Shown one piece after another: positions 13,451 through 17,460 of a stretch of DNA of 17,460 bases. Each line of letters begins with the position of its first letter. Position 1 is the stretch's first letter. Source of the stretch: VYDC01 sp034420495 (GTDB lineage: Bacteria; Chloroflexota; Dehalococcoidia; UBA2979); contig DAOULG010000162.1 of assembly GCA_034420495.1 (NCBI GenBank), positions 1 to 17,460 on the forward strand. Direction: 5' to 3'. The notes beneath the pieces are model-generated. The model did no database searches, had not been told where the DNA came from, and saw nothing but the letters and a program-made list of their open reading frames with translations. The position numbers and the translations under genes are program-made.

Positions 13451-14835
13451 GCACCCCGGTGCGGCCGCTGGAGGGGATCCGGGTCCTCGACTTCTCCCAC
13501 ATCTGGGCGGGACCCATCTGCGCGCGCATCCTCGGCGACCTCGGGGCCGAGGTCATCAAGGTCGAGGGCCCGGGCCGCTTCGACGGGATGCGCAACCTCT
13601 TCCTCATGGAGAACGACACCGACGACGACTACTGGAACCGCTCCGGCTTCTTCCAGAACCGAAACCAGAACAAGCGCGGCATCGCCGTCGACCTCACGAC
13701 GGAGCAGGGGCGGGATCTGATCCGGCGGCTGGCGCCTCACGTCGACGTGGTCGTGGAGAACTTCACGCCGCGCGTGATGCCCGCCTTCGGGCTCGGCTAC
13801 GACCGCCTCTCGGAGCTCAACCCCCGCCTGGTCATGATCTCCATGTCGGGGTACGGATCGGCCGGGCCCTATTCCCGCTTCGGCGCCATCGGGCTCTCCC
13901 TGGACGGGTCGTCCGGCCTCGCCGCATCCAACGGCCATCCGGGGGACCGTCCGGAGAAGAGCGGCAGCGCCTTCCTCGATCCCTTCGCCGGCGTCTCGGG
14001 CGCCGCCGCGGTGATGGCGGCCCTGCTCGAGCGCGAGCGCACCGGGCACGGCCAGTTCATCGACCTCTCGCAGCACGAGGGCGGCATGAACTTCGTGGGC
14101 GGCTACGTCGTCGAGCACGGACGATCGGGGCGCGAGCCGGAGAGGCGCGGCGCCCGCAGCGACCGCCACGCGCCGCAGGGGGTCTATCCCTGCTCGGGCG
14201 ACGGGCACTGGATCTACCTCTCGGTGCGCGACGAGGCGGAGTGGCACGCGCTCTGCGAGGAGCTCGGCGCCGACGGCCTCGCCGCGGATCCGGGACTGGG
14301 CTCGGCGGCCGGGCGGCTCGCACGCCACGACGAGCTCGACGAGCGGCTCGCCGGCTACACCGGCCGGCGCGGAAGGCGCGAGTTGATGGCGGCGCTGCAG
14401 GCGCGCGGCGTGATCGCCGCCGCGCTTCTCGACGGGGCGGAGGTGCTCAACGATCCGCACCTCCGCGCGCGGGACACCTTCGAGTGGGTCGACGTCGGGA
14501 CGCCTCCGCGCCCCTACCCGAGCCAGCGAGCCCTCCCGGCCCGGTTCGACGGCTTCGAGCCGCGCCCCGCCGGTCCTGCGCCCCGGCTCGGCGAGCACAA
14601 CCGGGAGGTGCTCGGGGATCTGCTCGGGCTCGCCGAGCCCGAGCTCGAGCGCCTTGAGGCGGAGGGGATCATCGGCTCCGAGCCCCGCTTCGCCCTCCCC
14701 GTCGACGAGCAGCGCGACCTCATCCGCTACCCGCTCCAGATGTGGGTGGAGATCGGCTCGGTTCGCTGGGTCGCGCCCGACGGGAGCCACGGGCTCGCCC
14801 CCGGGGAGGGGCGCGGCGAGGGCGGGGGCGCATGA
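13447..14835 (+). CDS. Class III (CaiB/BaiF) CoA-transferase, canonical subunit
   Basis: The product has 462 residues. The family opening RPLEGIRVLDFSHIWAGPIC (6-25) and DLGAEVIKVEGPGRFDGMRN are intact, as are KRGIAVDLTTEQGRD, VVVENFTPRVM and ISMSGYGSAGPYS. At the catalytic position the sequence reads FIDLSQHEGG, so Glu211 replaces the Asp of formyl-CoA transferase; Glu is common in one CaiB subgroup. After the usual end (LERLEAEGIIG) there is an extra tail of about 50 residues. It is the middle gene of three, with ATGA overlaps at both ends. Coupling to an Asp-bearing partner suggests a two-subunit transferase. It may activate or deactivate a carboxylate related to the dioxygenase substrate, but this is inferred from the operon only. 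Confidence 0.9.
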   Translation: MSTPVRPLEGIRVLDFSHIWAGPICARILGDLGAEVIKVEGPGRFDGMRNLFLMENDTDDDYWNRSGFFQNRNQNKRGIAVDLTTEQGRDLIRRLAPHVDVVVENFTPRVMPAFGLGYDRLSELNPRLVMISMSGYGSAGPYSRFGAIGLSLDGSSGLAASNGHPGDRPEKSGSAFLDPFAGVSGAAAVMAALLERERTGHGQFIDLSQHEGGMNFVGGYVVEHGRSGREPERRGARSDRHAPQGVYPCSGDGHWIYLSVRDEAEWHALCEELGADGLAADPGLGSAAGRLARHDELDERLAGYTGRRGRRELMAALQARGVIAAALLDGAEVLNDPHLRARDTFEWVDVGTPPRPYPSQRALPARFDGFEPRPAGPAPRLGEHNREVLGDLLGLAEPELERLEAEGIIGSEPRFALPVDEQRDLIRYPLQMWVEIGSVRWVAPDGSHGLAPGEGRGEGGGA

Positions 14836-15380
14836 GCGGCGCCGGGGCCGGCGGCATGGAGACGGTGCACCCCTTCCACCTCGGCCGCTGGATCCAGGAG
14901 AACCGCGAGCGGCTGCGGCCCCCGGTGAACAACGCCGTCCTGTGGGAGAACACCGAGTTCCTGGTCGTGGTCGCGGGCGGCCCCAACGCTCGTAGCGACT
15001 ATCACGACGGCGCCGCCGAGGAGTACTTCCACCAGATCGAGGGAGAGATGGTGCTCCGGGTCATGGAAGACCGGGGTCCGCGCGAGGTCACGATCCGGGA
15101 GGGCGAGGTGCTGCTGCTCCCGCCCCGCGTACGCCACTCGCCGCAGCGTCCGTCGGGAAGCGTCGGCATCGTGGTCGAGCGCGTCCGGCGCCCCGGCGAG
15201 ATCGACGCCTTCGAGTGGTACTGCGAGCGCTGCCACTCCCGGGTGCACCGGCGCGAGCTCGAGCTGCGCGACCTCGTTCGAGACATCCCGCCGGTCTTCG
15301 AGGAGTACTACCGCACCGTCGCGCCGGGACGCTGCCCCGCCTGCGGGGCGCCGAACCCGCAGCGTCCGGAGACCGTCTAG
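14832..15380 (+). CDS. nbaC: 3-hydroxyanthranilate 3,4-dioxygenase
   Basis: This 182-residue cupin dioxygenase opens the ring of 3-hydroxyanthranilate with Fe(II) and O2. All known site residues can be placed: iron ligands His58, Glu64 and His102, substrate residues Arg54, Arg106 and Glu116 (one residue closer than in Cupriavidus). The bacterial C-terminal rubredoxin-like site is present, with Cys131, Cys134, Cys168 and Cys171. The hallmark strings are GPNARSDYHDGAAEEYFHQI and RHSPQRP. ATG at 14832 overlaps the CoA-transferase stop (ATGA); ATG at 14856 is an alternative and gives a more usual N-terminus. None of the usual partners (kynureninase, kynurenine monooxygenase, aminocarboxymuconate decarboxylase, NadC) is in this window. 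It could supply quinolinate for NAD or feed aromatic degradation; a related aminophenol-type substrate cannot be excluded. Confidence 0.92.
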   Translation: MSGAGAGGMETVHPFHLGRWIQENRERLRPPVNNAVLWENTEFLVVVAGGPNARSDYHDGAAEEYFHQIEGEMVLRVMEDRGPREVTIREGEVLLLPPRVRHSPQRPSGSVGIVVERVRRPGEIDAFEWYCERCHSRVHRRELELRDLVRDIPPVFEEYYRTVAPGRCPACGAPNPQRPETV

Positions 15381-15383
15381 CCA

Positions 15384-15403
15384 GGCGGCGCCGGAGAGCC
15401 GCC
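15384..15403 (+). terminator. Small GC hairpin after the dioxygenase gene
   Basis: GGCGGC (15384-15389) pairs with GCCGCC (15398-15403), 4 bases after the stop of the last operon gene. No T tract follows. Its place between convergent genes supports a terminator role only weakly. Confidence 0.3.
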
Positions 15404-15562
15404 CGCGACCGCCCGCCGCCCCGGCGCCGGGACGCCGGGTGCTCCGTGGCCAGAGAAGCCTGTACTCCGGACCTCTGAGTTGGTCGTGGGGCTCTCGGCT
15501 CAGCGCGCGAGGCCTGCAAGTCCCTGATCGCCGCCAACGTGCTCGGACCTCCGGTCGATCTG

Positions 15563-16834
15563 CTAGCGTCGCCTGCGCGGAACGCGCCTGACCGGCTCGG
15601 ACACGAGCGTGTCGCCCTCGGGGCTCGCGAGTTGCCGCTCCAGCGCCGTGAACGCCTCGATGAGCTCGGGCGCCTCGAAGGCGCGGTTTCGGCGGCCGAC
15701 CGTCACCTGCGTGAGAACGCCTGCCTCCACGAGCCGGTCGATCGCCTGGCTCGTCGCCTGGAACGACCGCTTGACCAGGTCCGATGCCGTATTCGCCGTG
15801 ACCAGCGGCGCGCCCGGCAGAGCGTGGAGGAGCAGGTCGGCGGCCGACCCGCGGCGCACGGACCCCAGCCGTTCGCGCCAGGAGTCCTGTAGCGCACGCA
15901 CCTGCTCCTCGAAGCGCGCGGCGTCCTCGGCGGCGCGCCGGCAGGCGCTCGCGAAGAGCGCGATCCAGCGATTGACGCCCCCATGGGCTTCCTCGGAATC
16001 GGGCTCGCCCTCGTAGCGCGTGCCCGAAAGCCCGCCGACGTAGTCGCGGGGCCACGTGGCGAGGATCAAGGAGACCGGCGGCAGGATGCGCGGCGCGAGC
16101 CCGCGCCGCCTCAGCACCAGGTGGATCAGCGCGCGCCCGGTGCGCCCGTTCCCGTCGACGAACGGGTGGATCGTCTCGAACTGGGCGTGCGCGATGGCGG
16201 CCTGTGCGACCGCGGGCAGGGAATCGTCGCTCAAGAACGCGGCGAGGTCGGACAGCAGCTCGCCGACCAGCTCGTGCGGCGGTGGCACGAAGGCCGCCGC
16301 ACACGGGTTGTAGTCGCTGCCGCCAATCCAGTTCTGGACCGTCCGGATGCGACCGCCGTGCTCCGCGAGGCGTGTTCCGGCGAGCAGGCGGCGATGTGCC
16401 TCGATCACGATCTCCACGCTGACCGCTCCGCCTGGCGGCACCGCCTCCACGGCCCAGGCCATCGCCTCGATGTTCCCGAGCACCTCCACAGCGGTGACGT
16501 CGCGGGGCTCCTCTCCGAGCTGGCGCGCGGCCTGGGCGCGGAGCAGCCGGCGGCCCCCGACCTCAAGCCCCTCGATCCTCGAGGAGGCCACCGCCTCGGC
16601 GCGGAGCAGCAGCCTGGCAAGCGCCTCAGTGTCGGCGAGGGCGCCGGCGGCCGCGTCGAGCCGGACGAGCGCCGCCTCAGCGTCCGCGACGTCGGCTGCA
16701 ACATCCCCGTCCAGCACGAACCGCCGACCGGCGAGCGGGTCGGGAATGTAGACTTCGTAGTTGCAGGGGCGGCGCTCACGGCGTGTCGGTCCGGCTGCAT
16801 CGCCCGCCCAGCGTCGTACTTCCAACCAGGCCAT
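15563..16834 (-). CDS. Fic-domain protein with inhibitory motif and C-terminal winged helix
   Basis: This 423-residue protein is predicted to transfer AMP (or a related nucleotide group) to protein hydroxyls. It has the inhibitory helix motif SSRIEG (84-89; SxxxEG) near the N-terminus, which marks a class II, self-inhibited Fic protein. The flap region has RTVQNWIGGSDYNPC, and the catalytic core HPFVDGNGRTGR (223-234) has every residue intact. Residues ~330-395 (AADLLLHALPG… SQAIDRLVEAGVLTQVTVG) look like a winged helix-turn-helix, suggesting DNA binding. ATG at 16834 has AAGGAGG 5 bases upstream. It stands alone, converging on the dioxygenase operon. An inverted repeat sits just upstream of the ribosome site. 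The target protein is unknown. Confidence 0.92.
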   Translation of the reverse strand: MAWLEVRRWAGDAAGPTRRERRPCNYEVYIPDPLAGRRFVLDGDVAADVADAEAALVRLDAAAGALADTEALARLLLRAEAVASSRIEGLEVGGRRLLRAQAARQLGEEPRDVTAVEVLGNIEAMAWAVEAVPPGGAVSVEIVIEAHRRLLAGTRLAEHGGRIRTVQNWIGGSDYNPCAAAFVPPPHELVGELLSDLAAFLSDDSLPAVAQAAIAHAQFETIHPFVDGNGRTGRALIHLVLRRRGLAPRILPPVSLILATWPRDYVGGLSGTRYEGEPDSEEAHGGVNRWIALFASACRRAAEDAARFEEQVRALQDSWRERLGSVRRGSAADLLLHALPGAPLVTANTASDLVKRSFQATSQAIDRLVEAGVLTQVTVGRRNRAFEAPELIEAFTALERQLASPEGDTLVSEPVRRVPRRRR

Positions 16835-16845
16835 CCCGCCCTCCT

Positions 16846-16874
16846 TATTCAAGGATACACCACAACATTGAATA
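16846..16874 (-). promoter_or_regulatory. Inverted repeat over the Fic promoter (candidate operator)
   Basis: TATTCAA (16846-16852) and TTGAATA (16868-16874) are perfect 7-base inverted arms with centres 22 bases apart, about two helical turns. Between them on the minus strand is TGTATCCT, a possible -10, 20-30 bases before the ATG. The position would let a dimeric regulator block transcription; the Fic protein's own winged helix is the obvious candidate by inference. Confidence 0.5.
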
Positions 16875-17207
16875 TGGACCGTGGTCGCTAAAGGTTAGGG
16901 GCGAGCGCTCGCCCGAGCGGCGAGACCCCTTCGCCGTGCGCGCCATGGCATGACGCCCGGCGATCACCACTCGCCGAGGCGTGACGGCGTCTGCTGCACC
17001 TCGCCAGCGTCGTCGCGGGCCGGCGCTGGCGAGCGGGCCGTGACGTGCCGGGCTCCGGGTCCGGTACGGTGGGATGCTCGCGCGAGGTCCACCCGCCCGG
17101 TTCGTGCTACTCGGGAGTCTCCCCTGAAGCTGGCGCGGGTCCACGCCCAAGCCGCTGCACGAAGTCCTCGGTCATGAGCGCCACGCCGGGGGCATAGTTC
17201 CTGAGGG
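16875..17207. other. Gene-free stretch with a 16-bp palindrome
   Basis: No supported gene. A perfect 16-base palindrome GGGCGAGCGCTCGCCC lies at 16899-16914, upstream of the Fic promoter. On the minus strand a short frame reads MTEDFVQRLGRGPAPASGET near 17175-17110 and may be a remnant; no family could be named. Confidence 0.4.
16899..16914. repeat. Perfect 16-bp palindrome
   Basis: GGGCGAGC followed directly by GCTCGCCC. It lies 65 bases upstream of the Fic start codon. It could be a regulator site or a cruciform-prone sequence; function unknown. Confidence 0.6.
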
Positions 17208-17460
17208 ATGAGCGAGCTCACCGAGTCGAACGCGTTCGTCCGCTTCTTCGCGAAGGAGATCGTCGTGCAGCCCGGCACCGCGACGATCGGCTACACGATC
17301 CCGACTCCGCCGGACAGCCCGCTCGGCGGCAGGGACGCCGCCGAGGTCGGGTTGCCCGAGGCAGTTCGCAGCACTGTCAGTGGTGGCTGGCCGGGCGCGA
17401 CGCGAAGGGCGCGCTCAGGAGGGCGCCTCCGCGTCGCGGATCACCCGCAGCAGGTCGTCG
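17208..17460 (+). pseudogene. C-terminal fragment resembling a large serine recombinase (open at window edge)
   Basis: From ATG 17208 the frame reads MSELTESNAFVRFFAKEIVV then GTATIGYTIPTPPDSPLGG and EAVRSTVSGG. This follows the pattern at the end of many large serine recombinases (…RAFVRSFVKEIRV…L.YTIP.P…V..GG). The TGA at 17202-17204 lies in the same frame just upstream, so the catalytic serine domain and most of the protein are missing. The frame stays open to the window end with no further family features after about residue 62. It is best read as the tail of a decayed integrase or resolvase, which marks mobile DNA next to the Fic gene. Assignment rests on a short stretch. Confidence 0.45.

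Noticed and set aside
14832..15380. A complete kynurenine or 2-nitrobenzoate degradation cluster around the dioxygenase
   Set aside because: No kynureninase, monooxygenase, semialdehyde decarboxylase or dehydrogenase of that pathway lies in the window; the amidohydrolase at 171 is hydantoinase-type, not the ACMSD type.
15404..15562. A possible tRNA or small RNA between the dioxygenase and Fic genes
   Set aside because: I found no cloverleaf, no TTCRANY-type T-loop and no consistent stems; nothing supports an RNA gene.

Overview
The window is very GC-rich DNA (45 of 60 bases at 12241-12300 are G/C by hand count) densely packed with catabolic enzymes. An F420-type luciferase-like oxidoreductase, an acyl-CoA dehydrogenase with an isovaleryl-CoA-dehydrogenase-like active-site layout, class III CoA-transferases, many GTG starts and promoters with a -10 box but no clear -35 suggest an Actinomycetota or Chloroflexota genome. 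The sequence alone does not decide between them. No tRNA, rRNA or CRISPR array was seen.

Left part (1-9109) is a metabolic region. It starts with the first codons of a leftward gene (1-58), then a dihydropyrimidinase/hydantoinase-type amidohydrolase (171-1646, +) convergent with a membrane-anchored YceI-like protein that carries an Ala/Thr/Pro repeat (1709-2539, -). Next is a leftward pair: a 2-hydroxyacyl-CoA lyase-type thiamine diphosphate enzyme (4082-5746) followed by an acyl-CoA dehydrogenase (2744-3970). A divergent promoter drives a rightward LLM oxidoreductase and short-chain dehydrogenase (5891-7629), followed by an MFS exporter (7724-9109) with its own near-leaderless promoter.

Middle part (about 9130-11500) looks like an acquired island. 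Base composition drops (31 of 60 bases G/C at 10261-10320), and reading frames are broken. It holds a BrnA-type antitoxin with only the C-terminal end of its BrnT toxin, and an intact two-gene unit made of a RelA/SpoT-domain protein overlapped by a 92-residue partner, a layout typical of toxSAS toxin-antitoxin pairs. Candidate broken host genes lie at both edges: a promoter, ribosome site and 24-codon stub at 9163-9264, and an 86-codon ORF at 11414-11674 coupled to a NYN-domain nuclease gene.

Right part (11671-15380) is host-like again. It has a leftward NYN/YacP-type nuclease and a divergent rightward operon of two class III CoA-transferases and a 3-hydroxyanthranilate 3,4-dioxygenase. All three operon genes are joined by 4-base ATGA overlaps. 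The last part (15381-17460) is a second accessory patch: a Fic-domain AMP-transferase with a C-terminal winged helix and an inverted repeat over its own promoter, a GC palindrome, and a fragment resembling the C-terminus of a large serine recombinase.

Working together, the lyase, dehydrogenase, CoA-transferases, dioxygenase, LLM oxidoreductase, SDR and hydantoinase suggest catabolism of aromatic, N-containing or branched-chain compounds through CoA thioesters. The substrate cannot be read from the sequence.
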